Position numbers and translations under genes: made by a program
DNA from: Tricholomella constricta
Taxonomy: Eukaryota > Basidiomycota > Agaricomycetes > Agaricales > Lyophyllaceae
Assembly (NCBI GenBank): GCA_013368375.1
Contig: JAACJP010000017.1
Span: 558,001-622,000, forward strand
Reading direction: 5' to 3'
DNA: 64,000 nt
Shown here: piece after piece, positions 42,777 to 54,049 of the stretch
Layout: each line of letters begins with the position of its first letter
How positions within the stretch are numbered: position 1 is the stretch's first letter
Notes under the pieces: generated by a model
Seen by the model: the letters and a program-made list of their open reading frames with translations, nothing else
Databases searched by the model: none
Told to the model about the DNA's origin: nothing

Positions 42777-45322
42777 ATGTCGTCTGGACAAGAATCAATG
42801 AGTTTTCGAGGAAACTCAAGAGGGGGAGGAACGCGTGGACGCCGCGGTCACAATAACCGCAGCGCTACGAGTAATTCACCTCGTGTACAACATGCGCAAC
42901 AAACTACGCAACCGCAAAACCAAGCACAGTCTCCACTGTCGTTTGGATCGATAGCATACCAGCCAACAATGGTACCGAGCTATCAGCCGTTCGAAGGACA
43001 GAATCCTTCCAACACAGGCGAGACGCCTGCTCCTGGACCCGCCGTTGAGCGCCTGCACGCTCCAATGGATGTCGATGGGCATGGAGCAGGGCAACTCGAG
43101 CCTGGACAGCTGCCTGATGCTAAGAACAGAAGCGTCGAGATGGGACGCCCCTCACAACAGCGTGGTGGTAACAAACCACACCGCCCAAAGGGGGGTGAAC
43201 GAGCCGTCGAAGAGAAGGAAGGAAATCCCTCGAACTCTCACGGAAATACTCGAGGTACGCATGCTGCGCCATGCAACGCACCACATGCTAATATGGGAAC
43301 GAACCCAGACGGTATATTCAACCGCCTCGAGACCGTCGGAGTAGCACCCGACTTTGTAGTCGACTTCATCCATGATGGAATGGCAAGGGTCGTGATAGGA
43401 CAACTACTCGACACCATTGACCGCCTTCAACGAGAAGTTGACCAGCAAACTATGGCTAAACGCCACATCACCGAGGAGCTGCAACGCGCGCTACGTAAGC
43501 GCCCCGCATTGCCGACCGCGATGCCTTATACCAACAAGCGTAGTCGGACGCAGGGTCCTCAGACCGCACCCACATCGGTGCAGTCCACGGCGCCAGCGCA
43601 AGAAATAGGATCTGCGCCCACAAGCGCCGCCAAAGTACCTCTAGTGATCCCCACTATTGAGGTACCCTTTCCTCTTGGCGTACCTCCGCACATTGATGCT
43701 GGACGTATTGTACTTACGATACGTCAGGCCTTTGCGGTGCCTGAGCAGATGCCCGTCGACGATGTACGATTGGTCAACGCTAGCTCGCCTGCCGATGAAC
43801 CGATGCAAGAGACTGTAGAGCCCTCTACCATCGGTACGCTGAAGGAGGAACCAGCAAGCGAAACCGCCGACGAGCGTAGCTTACGAATGAAGCACAACGC
43901 CTCAGTCCGCCGCGACCGCCTTGCTGCAGACCGAGAAGCCAACGAACGCTTGAAGTATAACTTCGAGACATTCGTCGGACGCATTCCAGATACTATTGGC
44001 GTACTACACATCAATGGTACTCCCGAACGCCACAACGCGTTTGGTGGACTACTTCACCGACGCCTGTACTGGTCACCGTACAGTAATACGGTGTTTGCCT
44101 CTCAGAGCGCTAGTCGCGCCCTAGAATACGAACGTGAACACAAAACCGCATTCAATGCGACAGGTTCACCTTTGTACAAGTGTGCACCTCGCGGGTTCCC
44201 TATGTCCCCTCGAGACATCCGCAATCTGGTTCAGTTCCGTGACGATAACTTCAACATGGATACCGAACGTGTGGAAGCCCACTACCTACTCTGGGACTTC
44301 TATCGTATCGCTTCACGATACGCCGAACCCCACAGAGACCGGACTATGAAGTTTATCCTCCAACGAGAATACTTCGATCCGGCTCACAAACCATCGATAC
44401 GCGATGACGCTGCGTGGACACGACCTGTGTTACCACCGCCCGCTGGAGTATTGTCCACTTCAGCGCGCAACCCTCGAACCCGAGGTGCGGGTTTACCCAT
44501 ACCATCGGTATCGCAAGCCCTGGACTTCAACGTGTGGGGACAATATATTGTACACCACGGAAGGCCAGGCCTAGACAACGTATACAGCGGTCTAGTGATC
44601 GACTACAACTTCTCGATCCACTTCCGCACTGTGGTCGGGTACGCCCTTGGTCGCGCCATAAGCCCTACCCGAGCCGCATCTCGTGTCGCATTCATGCGCC
44701 TATACGCCATGATCATTGCTCGACCGAACCTCTATCGAGAAGCGGTGGACTCGTGGAATGCCATTCACCCATTGGATCGCATCCCCGACCACTTACCTTC
44801 TACGGCAAGCCTAGGTCGCTTAGCTCTTCCTGAGGAGCATGCCGCCAACTTAACCGAAACGGACGTAATCCGTACGCTGTTAGCCAATCAACTACCCGTC
44901 GCTTGGATTGATCACGCCTATCCCTACGGCCTCCACTACTTGGATGCGCATTATACGGGAACCACAATTGATCGTACACTATACGACAATGTGGACGACG
45001 ACCGACTTGTTCGGCTATGTCGATACGGGATACCCCCGGCCATTCCTCAATGGGATGGATGGCGACAGCCGACCCGCGATGATATCGCTAGACTCCACGT
45101 ACTACTCGACTGCGAGAAAGAGCGAGGACTGGACACTGCGCACGCTCGCGGCCTACACCCTGTAGGATACGACATCACGTCGATGAAGTTCATCACCGGA
45201 CGTGACCGCGAAGCTACTGTACTCTACGACGGCGATCTGGTGTTTAACGATACCACTGACCCGTCTGCGCCACCACCTATGGTGGAAGGCCCTCCGCTCC
45301 CAACTATCGAGTCCACCACGTC
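42777..45322 (+). CDS. GypA-2 ORF3, main part, interrupted at 45322
   Basis: ATG 42777 (MSSGQESMSFRGNSRGGG). An RG-rich start, a region with basic patches, a short coiled coil (about 205-245, LLDTIDRLQREVDQQ), the nuclear-signal-like NKRSRT, and a proline/alanine linker come first. A large helical domain follows (FPMSPRDIRNLVQFRDDN, YLLWDFYRIASRYAEPHRD, FNVWGQYIVHHGRPGLDN, SRVAFMRLYAMIIARPNLYRE). Its W-x2-Y-x5-(N/H)GRP and (V/P)NLYR motifs are shared with GypA-1 ORF3. The frame is interrupted after IESTTS by the small LTR element. It resumes at 53517 and ends at 53624, giving a natural length of about 885 residues. Confidence 0.82.
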
Positions 45323-45502
45323 TGTAAGGGTTGTGACTGGGTGACACTGGAGTATATCATGCCGGATACTTATTCCCACGGGCTCTAGTTTTTACCATTG
45401 CTTTACTTTCACTACGCCTGTGTTGCTCGCTCTTCTCACTATAGAATTGGATCAAACACACTTGTGACTGAAGCTAGGACCTCAAGACTCAACAATCTTA
45501 CA
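45323..45502 (+). repeat. 5' LTR of the small LTR element (180 bp)
   Basis: It starts TGTAAGGGTTGTGACTGGG, ends CAACAATCTTACA, and is followed by CTTTTTTGTG. It pairs with 53337-53516. Confidence 0.93.
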
Positions 45503-46088
45503 CTTTTTTGTGTTTCCCAGCCTCTCTGGGGCTATAGTGGAGAGACCTGCTGGCACAGCACCCACAGCTTTCTGAGCTGTTCTCTGGATGACTATCCACC
45601 TTTCTAGGCTTCTCTGGGCAGTGATTCAGTTCGCTTTCCAGTCCTACTGGTTGCTGGAAGGATTGGGTGGAGAGTGGTAGAGGTTTGGGACTGGGCCTGG
45701 TGGGGTGGTGATGATGTGGCAGGAAGTTTGGGTCATATCTTTGGAACGAAGGCGCGTATCTCTTGGGCCAATACTGCGTGGATGCGGCCCTCGCTGTTGC
45801 GCACATTTCGACCCCTGGATCATCCATTTCTGCCAACTCCTTCCCCCTCACCATCGCTTTTCATGTTTTGACATTGTCTGGCTGATATCTCGCGACCTAC
45901 TGCGCCGATTCCTTCGATTCCAAGTTCGCTGCGTAGCCCTTGGCTGCCGCTTTCCGTCGATACTTGGGTCTACAGCTATCCGCGCCACGGTTCGCATCCT
46001 GCACCCGTTCTGGTGCTTTTATCCCCATCCCTCCTACCCCAACCATCTCCCACCACCTTGGGTTGGTTCTGGGCTCATTCTCTTCGCA
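45503..46088 (+). other. Left internal part of the small LTR element, non-coding
   Basis: No credible protein is encoded. The sequence is rich in CCTCTCTGG/CCAGTCC-type short complementary words and could form hairpins. It ends at CA (46087-46088), the target duplication of Plavaka copy 2. Confidence 0.6.
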
Positions 46089-46338
46089 CATCAGCAAGAT
46101 AATTTCACGCTAGGTCAGGTAGAACTAGTGGTTCTACCCGACCTAGCTCTCTATTGCTGAAGGTAGCACTAAGTTGAGAAGGCCAATTCTAATAGGTCTC
46201 TACTAACACCTATCACGCGATCTAGGTCTAACCAGATAATATTATCTACTAATGACAATAGCATTGAGACGCTCTAGTAGGCCTACTTATATATGATTGT
46301 TCACATCTCGGACTTTTGCCTTTTGATTAGAAAGAACA

Positions 46339-48896
46339 TCTATGGAGAAATATTAGTGACAACCCAGATAAGTGACGTGTGCCACGCACCAAAGGGACAG
46401 CGCTGCACGAATGGCCTGGGCCTCTAACGGCGCCGATGCAGCAAGGCCAGACATAGCAGCAACCGCATTGGGGAAGCGAGCCTCGGCCTCAGCGATGATG
46501 ACGGGCCACTGATCATCTTCACGGAGTCCGCCGGCAAGTGTCGCATACCCGCCAGTGCGGGCAATCCATTCATCACCTCCAAAAACCTTCTTCTTGTCGT
46601 TCTTACTGTCGTCATCGGAGGTCTTCAAGTTTTTCGGAGGTTCGCCTTCAGCCCAAAGCTCGAGTCCGCGTTCCATCTGTCAAAAAAAAATTGATCGTTG
46701 CAAGTCATGCCGAGTGAGTAAGCATCGACTCACAGCCGCGGTACACAATGCCAATCCTCCCACTGGCAGCCCATAATCCTCCACTGCCCCAATAGTCTGC
46801 TTGAGGTGGCGAGAGAATATTTCATAGACGAGATCAGACTGGAAGGCCCCCTTCTTGCCCTGTAGTAACAAATAGTCAACACCCGAAAACCAGCGAGAAA
46901 TAAATACGTACTTGAGATGCATCTGGATTCGCATAGAGCCACCGAAATTCCCCCGCTTCACCACGCATGCCATAGACCCATTCGACAATTTCGTCCTGGC
47001 TCATTCTATTGATCTTGAAGATGTCGGCTAAGATTGCGATGGCGTCCTTGCCGATCGAGCTGCGCCATTCCGTGATAACCTTGCTAGTCTGCAGGAAAAT
47101 TGTATGAGATGTCCCTGGAGTAGAAGACGAACTCACCTGTTCCACAACAGCTGGAAGTGCATCCGATTTATTTGCTGTCCAGGTCCAGTGGTCCTCGATC
47201 CCGAAATCGAACACTGATTCCCACCAACCCTGAACATGGTCATGGAGGAGTGCGTTGGAGGTGAAGGGCTGGTCGAGGCTTGCGGCGAAGTTGATCGCAG
47301 TTGCCTTGAAATCTTTTTTCCATCGCGACATGGCCTTGTGACCAGAGTTGCCGCCAGGAAACGGAAGGCAGGCCTTGGGCATCTTCTTGTATCTGGGGGC
47401 TGTGGTGAAGGACTCTGTCTTCACGTTTCTGATGTCGACTTCTTGAACCTTGACGCGCATCTGTATACAAATAGTTAGCTGGATTTACATGGTTCAAATC
47501 AGCGAACTTATCTTTCGTGCTTTTTGACCGAGGCTGAAGACTGACTTTCACGGAAACCTTGCTGTTCCTGACCGCTTTCAGCTTCTCCGTGTCTTCGTCC
47601 TCATCGAACTCGCCACCCGCAACATCGTCTTCATCATCGGTTACGGGGGCAGACTCGGAAGCAGATGGGCGAGAAACTTGAATTGTGCGAGCGACAATTT
47701 GTTTCCTCCAGTCATGGCGAAGTCCAACAGTAGGGCCTGTCTTCTTTGCTCGTTTGCTGTCCGACGTTGACCTAAATAGAAAAATATATGCATTGAACAA
47801 AAGAAGAGGGGGGGTGCACAAACGTCGGGGTCTTGTCAATGATGTCGATGACTTTGCGCTTGCCAGAGGCAGGTGTAACTTGGTGTGACAACGGGTAGTC
47901 ACGAACTTGGTTGATTTCATCACGCAACGACCGGTCAATCTGGCTGGACGGTCAAAACACTTATGGTGAGCAGAAATTGTGTACTCTCACTGTCTTCTTC
48001 TGCTTTGATTTCTTGATTGGGGCAGGCTCCTCGATGTCTTCTTCAACATGCCCCTCCTCGTCCTCGTCATCATCGTGATAATCCTCATCCAGCGCCATCC
48101 CATCAGACTCTGTGTCAATCACAGACTCGTCGGGCACCATACTCGCGCCCTCTGAAGACGTGTCAATGTCCATTTCGTGGAAATCGGCCAAACCAACTTT
48201 GTCGCTAGGGTCGTCACTGTCTTCGTCTTCGATCTCGGAGGGAATGATGGTGTGTCAGTGCTAAAATGTGTGTGTTATGAGCAATCTTTATATTGGCTGA
48301 TCGACATCTCACCTGCTTCCCTTTGCCCTTCCCAGCAATTGTTAGCATGATTTTGGGCACTGTAGCCGCTGCCCCGACGTCCAAGGACACATTGTGCTCA
48401 GCCCCACTGTCGCGCAGAACACCAGCCTCGAATTCAGGTGCTTGGGTTTTCGGACCCTTGTTACGTGAGTTCTAATGTCGTCTCTATGTCAGTCTTTTCT
48501 TGAACCCATTATGAGCAATGTTTTACATACTGGCTTTGCATGCTTGCGTTGTGGGACGACACCCGCTGTAGGCAAGTTTATTTGAGTATCTAATTTGATA
48601 TTTGAGTGTAGCTGACCTTTTTTTCCAGGTTTACGGTCAGGATGGGAGGCAGTTTTCGCATCATCGATGTCCTGCTTGCGGATTCGGTCTTCGATCGCAG
48701 CCGTACTCTTGATTTTCGCTTGTTTTTCTTCAGCAGCAGCCGCTTTAGCTGCTACCCCTGCATCTGCTGCTTTCTGTTTGTCAGCCTGAATCTGAGCGGG
48801 TGTACGGCGTTTAATCTGGCTATCCAATACTATCTGGGCTGGATTTCTGTTTGCATTGGACCGACTAGGGCGAGCAGGAGGTTCGGAGGCAGACAT
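46339..48896 (-). CDS. Plavaka accessory gene, copy 2
   Basis: It mirrors 8979-11536, with the ATG at 48896, the same exon pattern, acidic central region (about 48240-48050) and C-terminal helical domain (47460-46360). Differences from copy 1 include c/t at the position matching 9617 and at the position matching 11172. Both appear to fall in introns and leave the protein unchanged. Confidence 0.75.
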
Positions 48897-49108
48897 AGTC
48901 TGTAAGAGGTGGCGAGGAAAATTGAGAGGAGAGAGGGGCTTGGACGGAAAATTTATATGATTATGAAATCTTGGTATCGGGGGTGCAGGCCGATGGTCTC
49001 ACCAGTGTTTGTCAATTTTTTCAGCCCCCTGTTTTGTAAGTCTTTTTTTTTTCATGATCGCGCCGCCCATACTTAAAGCGAGACCTGCAGCTTGTGGATA
49101 CACTGTAC
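48897..49108. promoter_or_regulatory. Shared divergent promoter of Plavaka copy 2
   Basis: It is identical by eye to 8767-8978, lying between the start codons of the divergent accessory and transposase genes, with the same A/T-rich patches. Confidence 0.45.
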
Positions 49109-52100
49109 ATGATGCATCGCTACTCCTGCCTTGAACCCTCCTGCCATCAAACCTTCAAGAGCACGCACGGCCAAACCAACCATTATCGAACATTTCATGT
49201 CAACAGCAACCGTTATCAGCAGCTAGTTCCGGAAGGGCCACAGCCTGCTCCTCGTGGGCCTCCGGATCTGGATGTTCCCCCTGAGCATGATGCAAGCCTA
49301 GCCCCTGCCATCCACGAAGATGTTCCGATTCCTCTCAGAGCGACCAAGACATTTCATCCTGGGTTAAACGGTAACTTAGTATTATTGTCATCTTCTGCCA
49401 AAGCTTATTAACATTTTGTTTCATGTAGGGATTCCGTGCGATGAATTCGGCACTCCGGTGGATCCTCATATGCCTCCTCTGCCCCGCACGATGCCTGAAA
49501 ACGATAATTGGGCACCGTACTCGGATGAAATTCAGTTTCGCACTGCCGAGTTCCTTTATCGCCGTGTTGAGATGTCTGCTTCGAGTATCGACTATCTTTT
49601 TGACCTCTGGGGTCACTCTATGGCGGTGTACGATGGTCTCGCCCCATTTTCATCTTATGACGAGATGTACCAGGTCATTGATGCCACTCGCCATGGGGAC
49701 GCACCATGGAAATGCTTTACAACGACTTACGACGGGGATGTTGGTTCGAACGACCCGTCGTGGAAATCTGCGGAATATGAGGTTTGGCATCGTGATCCTG
49801 ACGTCGTGTTAGCCAACATGCTCGACAACCCAGATTTCGATGGTCAGTTCGATTATGCGCCCTACCTTCGCAGGAACAAGGACGGACAAAGGACTTGGAG
49901 TGATTTTATGTCCGGGAACTTCGCGTGGAAGCATGCTGTGTGTTTTTCGACTTTTTGCATGGTTTCTTGATAATGACGTCTCTGGGCCCTCAGAACACCA
50001 TTCTTGAGGAGAACGAGGACAATCGGGGCGCAATGTATTGCCCAATTATCCTTGGCAGTGACAAGACCACAGTTTCGGTGGCCACCGGACATGTCGAGTA
50101 CCACCCACTCTACATTTCCATTGGGAACGTGTTCAACACTGTTCGGCGTGCACACCGGAATGCCGTAGTCCCTATTGGCTTCCTTGCCATCCCGAAAAGT
50201 ATGTTGAGCCTTATGCAGTTACTGCGACCCTTTCTAACTCTTAAGTAGATGATCGAAAATATGACGACGACGTTGCGCTCCGCAAATTCAAGCGCCAGCT
50301 ATATCATGCATCACTGTCAGCTGTTTTACGTCCTCTTCTTCCTGCCATGTCAACCCCTGTCGTGCGTCGATGTCCTGACGGCCATTTTCGCCGTGTCATC
50401 TATGATCTCGGCGCATATATTGCCGACTACCCTGAGCAAACATTACTGGCAGGTATCGTTCAAGGCTGGTGTCCTAAGTGCGTCATTTTAAATTCAGTTT
50501 CCTTCTTCCTTTCTGATCACATCGTACAGGGACACTGCATTTTCGAACAACCTTGATGGGCCCGGTGGAAGGCGAACACGCGAACTTACTGAACATCTCA
50601 TGAATACATGGAGTCCACTTCATCTTTGGAATGTATTCGGAATCGACGACGATGTCATTGTAAGTTGGGCCATCATTATATGTGGCCGCCGGTTGACTGG
50701 TAGCGTAGTCTTTTACATTTGACTTTCCACGCGCCGATATATACGAAATTATTTCTCCGGATATTCTACACCAGCTCATTAAGGGCACTTTTAAGGATCA
50801 TCTCGTTGAGTGGGTCGGCACTTACCTAGTCATGGAGTATGGCGAGGCCAAAGGAAAGCAGATTCTCGATGATATTGACCGCCGGTAAGTCCTCCCGTAT
50901 GACTCGAGTCTTGTTATTACTCAATTCCTCCTTCAAAGAATTGCAGCTGTGCCCGCGTTCCCACAGCTACGCCGCTTTCCGCACGGGCGACGATTCAAGC
51001 AATGGACTGGGGATGATTCGAAGGCTCTTATGAAGGTATGTCATGTCATGACGTCTTGTTCATCAATCCGCCAACAAACAATGTTTCTACAGGTCTATCT
51101 CTGTGCTATCTCTGGCCACGTTCCTAATCAAATGGTTCGGTGCATTTCGGAGTTCATGAACGCTTGCTACATAGCCCGGCGTGAGGATTTTACCGAAGCC
51201 TCAATCGAAGAGCTCAAGACTGCAATCCGTCAATTCCACGAGCATCGAGAGATCTTCAGGTCTACCGGTGTCCGCAGCGGGTTCTCCCTTCCCCGACAAC
51301 ATGCCTTGACTCACTATCCTAGCCATATCATCCAGTTCGGTGCTCCCAACGGTCTTTGCTCGTCCATAACAGAGTCGCGACACATTTCAGCTGTCAAAAA
51401 ACCTTGGCGCCGCTCCAACAGATATGAAGCACTTGGCCAGATGCTCGTGACGAACCAACGCCTCGACAAGCTTGCAGCTGCTCGCGCTGATTTTGTTGCC
51501 CGTGGTATGCTTCCAGTTGATCATTCTGTGCCTCCATTGCCGTTCATCTCAGATGCGATCGATGGAGGAACGGGTGCCAATGATGACGCAGAGCCTATTG
51601 ATGACCATGTAATGGGGAATGTCGTTCTTGCCCGGACGCGAGGTATGTCATTAGTTTCTTGACTTGATCTATATTTTCATCCCGTGGTACAATATAGAAT
51701 CATCAAAGCGTTATCCTGGCAACATGAATGATCTCGCAGCCACTATCAACCAGCCTCGGCTACCCGAACTCATCCGCCGCTTCCTCTTTGACCAACTCAA
51801 TGACGACGACACCATATCTTCGAACACTGTGCCACTCGGCGACTGCCCTTCCATCGGCAGCATCATCAAAGTCTACCACTCAGCTGTTGCCACCTTCTAT
51901 GCACCTAGTGACGACTCCGGAATCCGTGGAATGCGTCGAGAGCGGATTCGCTCAACTCCTTCGTGGCGCGGGAAAGGTCCGCGACGAGACTGCGCATTTA
52001 TTGTGGAGAATGACCAGCAGCCTGGAATGAAAGGTCTGGGTGTTATCCGAGTTCAGCTCTTCTTCTCTTTTGATCACCAAGGTGTGACATATCCATGTGC

Positions 52101-52362
52101 ACTGGTTGAGTGGTTTAAGAAAGTCGGAAGGGGTCCGGATCCAGATCTGGGGATGTGGAAGGTGAAAACAGATCTCGTAGGTGGTGAGCGAGAAATATCT
52201 GTCCTCCATCTTGATACATTTCTTCGCGGTGCTCATCTTCTCCCTGTTTTCGGCGAAGCCTACTTACCGATTGATTTTCATTTTTCGTACACCCTCGATG
52301 CATTTGACCTCTTCTATGTAAACAAGTTTGTGGATTACCACTCTCATGAAATATGTTATTAA
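49109..52362 (+). CDS. Plavaka-family transposase, copy 2
   Basis: It mirrors 8766-5513: C2H2-like finger at the ATG (49109), [13 protein letters not shown] (about 50060), [11 protein letters not shown] (about 50760-50790) and a C-terminal domain ending TAA at 52362. The two visible differences from copy 1 map near 50719 (in a probable intron, as it precedes the ttccac/gcgc exon start) and 50863 (a silent or conservative change next to [11 protein letters not shown]). The gene looks intact, so either copy could be the active source. Confidence 0.9.
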
Positions 52363-52540
52363 TTTATTATTATGATTCTACGTACTGGATAGACCCCTCC
52401 CTAGCTAGAGCTGTCAAGAGAAATAATGACAAGTTAGACGCAAATGATATGTTCTAGAACATGTAGAGTATTTGCGCTAGTTTATCTAGACCTCCTAGTA
52501 CCATCTACCCTTGCTAGCGGGTTTGGGTCTTGCTGATGCA

Positions 52541-53336
52541 TTTTGGGCCTCTTTCACCTCCCCATACCCTCCTACCATCATTCATATTGGTTGCTCCGAA
52601 ATCTGGTCATCATCCTCTGCAGTGCCTTTGCTACTCACCCCTTGGTGCTTTATTGCATGGGACCTTGAAGTATCCGCATTTTCCTCCATGCATAGGCTGG
52701 AGATGTACTCTGAGGTATATCCTCTAGGTATTCCACGGTGTTTCCGTCCCCAATCCACCATCGTCCATCACTCTCGTTGACACCGAGCAGCGGTCGTTAC
52801 ATATGCGCCCTATCTCTGGTTCTTTCGTTGAGAGGCCTTGGGAGCATCTACCATTGGTTCCCTCCGCGCCTCCTCTGATTCCCTCGTCAGCCCCAGGCCA
52901 CGCTTGGGGGTGGGGTCTTTGTGGTAATTCCTCCGACACGCTCTCGCTCACCCCGGGTACTGGACCACCTCCTTTCTACCGGTTGTCCATCACCCTGTCG
53001 ACGCGACTATCATTCGTTCCATACGAGCCCTATCTTTGGTTCTTTCGTTGAGAGGCCTTGGGAGCATCTAACATCGGTTCCCTCCGTGCCTCCTCTGATT
53101 CCCTCGTCAGCCCCAGGTCATGCTTGGGGGTGGGGCCTTTGGAGTAATTACTCTGACATGTTTTCACTCGACTGGACGATGGACGACCCCCTTTTTCATT
53201 TGGTTACCTGATGGACTCTTTAGGTAGTGTTTTACCAGGTACAACCATTTTTTTTTCCTTTTTTCGTCACCCTTTCCCTTCCACCATCTTTTCTTCAGAT
53301 AGAGTCATCCTTGGGGCTGATTCTAGAGGGGGAGAA
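52541..53336 (+). other. Right internal part of the small LTR element, non-coding, polypurine tract at its end
   Basis: No gene is seen. It contains the 220-bp-period duplication described separately and, at 53325-53336, the polypurine tract AGAGGGGGAGAA abutting the right LTR. Confidence 0.7.
52760..53172 (+). repeat. Two-copy direct repeat, period 220 bp
   Basis: The block around GCCCTATCTCTGGTTCTTTC (52807) recurs at 53027 as GCCCTATCTTTGGTTCTTTC. Similarity runs from roughly 52760 to 52950 and 52985 to 53172. The copies differ by scattered substitutions and small indels, so the duplication is older than the element's insertion. Confidence 0.8.
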
Positions 53337-53516
53337 TGTAAGGGTTGTGACTGGGTGACACTGGAGTATATCATGCCGGATACTTATTCCCACGGGCTCT
53401 AGTTTTTACCATTGCTTTACTTTCACTACGCCTGTTTTGCTCGCTCTTCTCACTATAGAATTGGATCAAACACACTTGTGACTGAAGCTAGGACCTCAAG
53501 ACTCAACAATCTTACA
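53337..53516 (+). repeat. 3' LTR of the small LTR element (180 bp)
   Basis: It matches 45323-45502 with one visible difference and is followed by the ACGTC duplication at 53517. Confidence 0.93.
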
Positions 53517-53624
53517 ACGTCGCCAGCACCCTCTGCTCCATCTAGTTCATCCGCACCACTGGTCCTTCTACCAGAGGCTAACGCTTCTGATGACCATGCG
53601 ATAGATGTAGTCGAGAAGGCTTAA
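53517..53624 (+). CDS. GypA-2 ORF3, last 36 codons after the insertion
   Basis: Beginning at the duplicated ACGTC, the frame resumes in the same phase as at 45322 (SPAPSAPSSSSAPLVLLPE...DVVEKA) and stops at TAA 53624. This shows that ORF3 was a continuous gene before insertion, with a proline/serine-rich tail like that of GypA-1 ORF3. Confidence 0.85.
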   Translation, partial: TSPAPSAPSSSSAPLVLLPEANASDDHAIDVVEKA

Positions 53625-53778
53625 CGACAACGTCGAGTGTACGCCACAGTCATGGTAGTCGTCGAAATACATACGCGATCACTAATTGAGCGGGAGTTGT
53701 ATACTCACGCTTTGTACTTATAATAATAACCATGCACATCCATCTGCTGAGATCATACATTGATCTCAAAGGGGGGTG

Positions 53779-54012
53779 TGTAACGACGGCGCGTTACAAT
53801 ACGTCTATATTGAGACGCGACCTGTTTGGCATTACCTTCTGGTAATGCACGACCATCTTTGTTATGCGTATATAAATGTCCTGTACAGTTTATGCTTAGA
53901 TAATCCTTTGCACCTTCACCCTGTACACGTACTTAGCAGAATCCCACAGATTGGTCTAGCTTAACGTGTCTGGTGTCTCGCAAGGATCCCCCAACCCCGT
54001 ACAACCGTTACA
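53779..54012 (+). repeat. GypA-2 3' LTR (234 bp, complete)
   Basis: TGTAACGACGGCGCGTTACA opens it (itself a short inverted repeat, TGTAACG...CGTTACA) and CCGTTACA closes it. A polypurine tract (CAAAGGGGGGTG) lies directly upstream at about 53767-53778. The 154 bp before that is ORF3 3' UTR with no gene. Confidence 0.93.
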
Positions 54013-54044
54013 TGTGAACTCTTAAGTCTAACCACACCCTTACA
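54013..54044 (+). repeat. GypA-1 3' LTR remnant (32 bp)
   Basis: TGTGAACTC to CCCTTACA is identical to 19086-19117 and is followed by GTCCC, the GypA-1 target duplication. It shows that GypA-2 inserted within this LTR. Confidence 0.9.
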
Positions 54045-54049
54045 GTCCC

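Larger units (their letters stand above)
46089..52538 (+). mobile_element. Plavaka DNA transposon, copy 2 (6450 bp, inverted relative to copy 1)
   Basis: It has the same 11-bp terminal inverted repeat (CATCAGCAAGA at 46089, TCTTGCTGATG ending at 52538) and CA on both flanks (46087-46088, 52539-52540). It is the reverse complement of 5337-11786 and the same length, with only a few base differences. The insertion lies inside the small LTR element and is the youngest event in this nest. Confidence 0.93.
45323..53516 (+). mobile_element. Small non-coding LTR element (TRIM/LARD-like), carrying Plavaka copy 2
   Basis: LTRs of 180 bp at 45323-45502 and 53337-53516 (TGTAAGGGTTGTG...CAATCTTACA) differ at one base that I can see (g/t in CCTGTGTTG). 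ACGTC is duplicated at 45318-45322 and 53517-53521. The right LTR is preceded by a polypurine tract (AGAGGGGGAGAA). Without the 6450-bp transposon the element is about 1.74 kb and has no gag or pol reading frame. Its TGTAA/TTACA ends and the T6 run after the 5' LTR match GypA, its probable source of enzymes. The orientation is inferred from the polypurine tract. Confidence 0.88.
35333..54012 (+). mobile_element. GypA-2: three-ORF Ty3/gypsy element inserted in the GypA-1 3' LTR
   Basis: 5' LTR remnant 35333-35511 matches 53834-54012; the complete 3' LTR is 53779-54012. Order: gag (35626), protease (to 38768), TGA CTC, pol (to 42635), ORF3 (42777 on, split by a small LTR element at 45323-53516, ending at 53624). 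The right end abuts TGTGA of the GypA-1 LTR; the left flank is deleted. The two LTR segments look identical, so insertion was fairly recent. It is diverged from GypA-1 at the protein level and represents a different lineage of the same type. Confidence 0.9.
18926..54044 (+). mobile_element. GypA-1: three-ORF Ty3/gypsy element, nested host of GypB-2 and GypA-2
   Basis: The 5' LTR is 18926-19117 (TGTAACGGG...CCCTTACA). Only the last 32 bp of the 3' LTR survive at 54013-54044, identical to 19086-19117. GTCCC flanks both outer ends (18921-18925 and 54045-54049). Order on the plus strand: gag (19174-20860, continuing 27213), protease, a TGA at 28939, RT-RNase H-integrase to 32846, then ORF3 (32909-35203). 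GypB-2 splits gag and GypA-2 sits in the 3' LTR. A premature TGA and a one-base deletion in pol suggest it is inactive. Confidence 0.9.
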
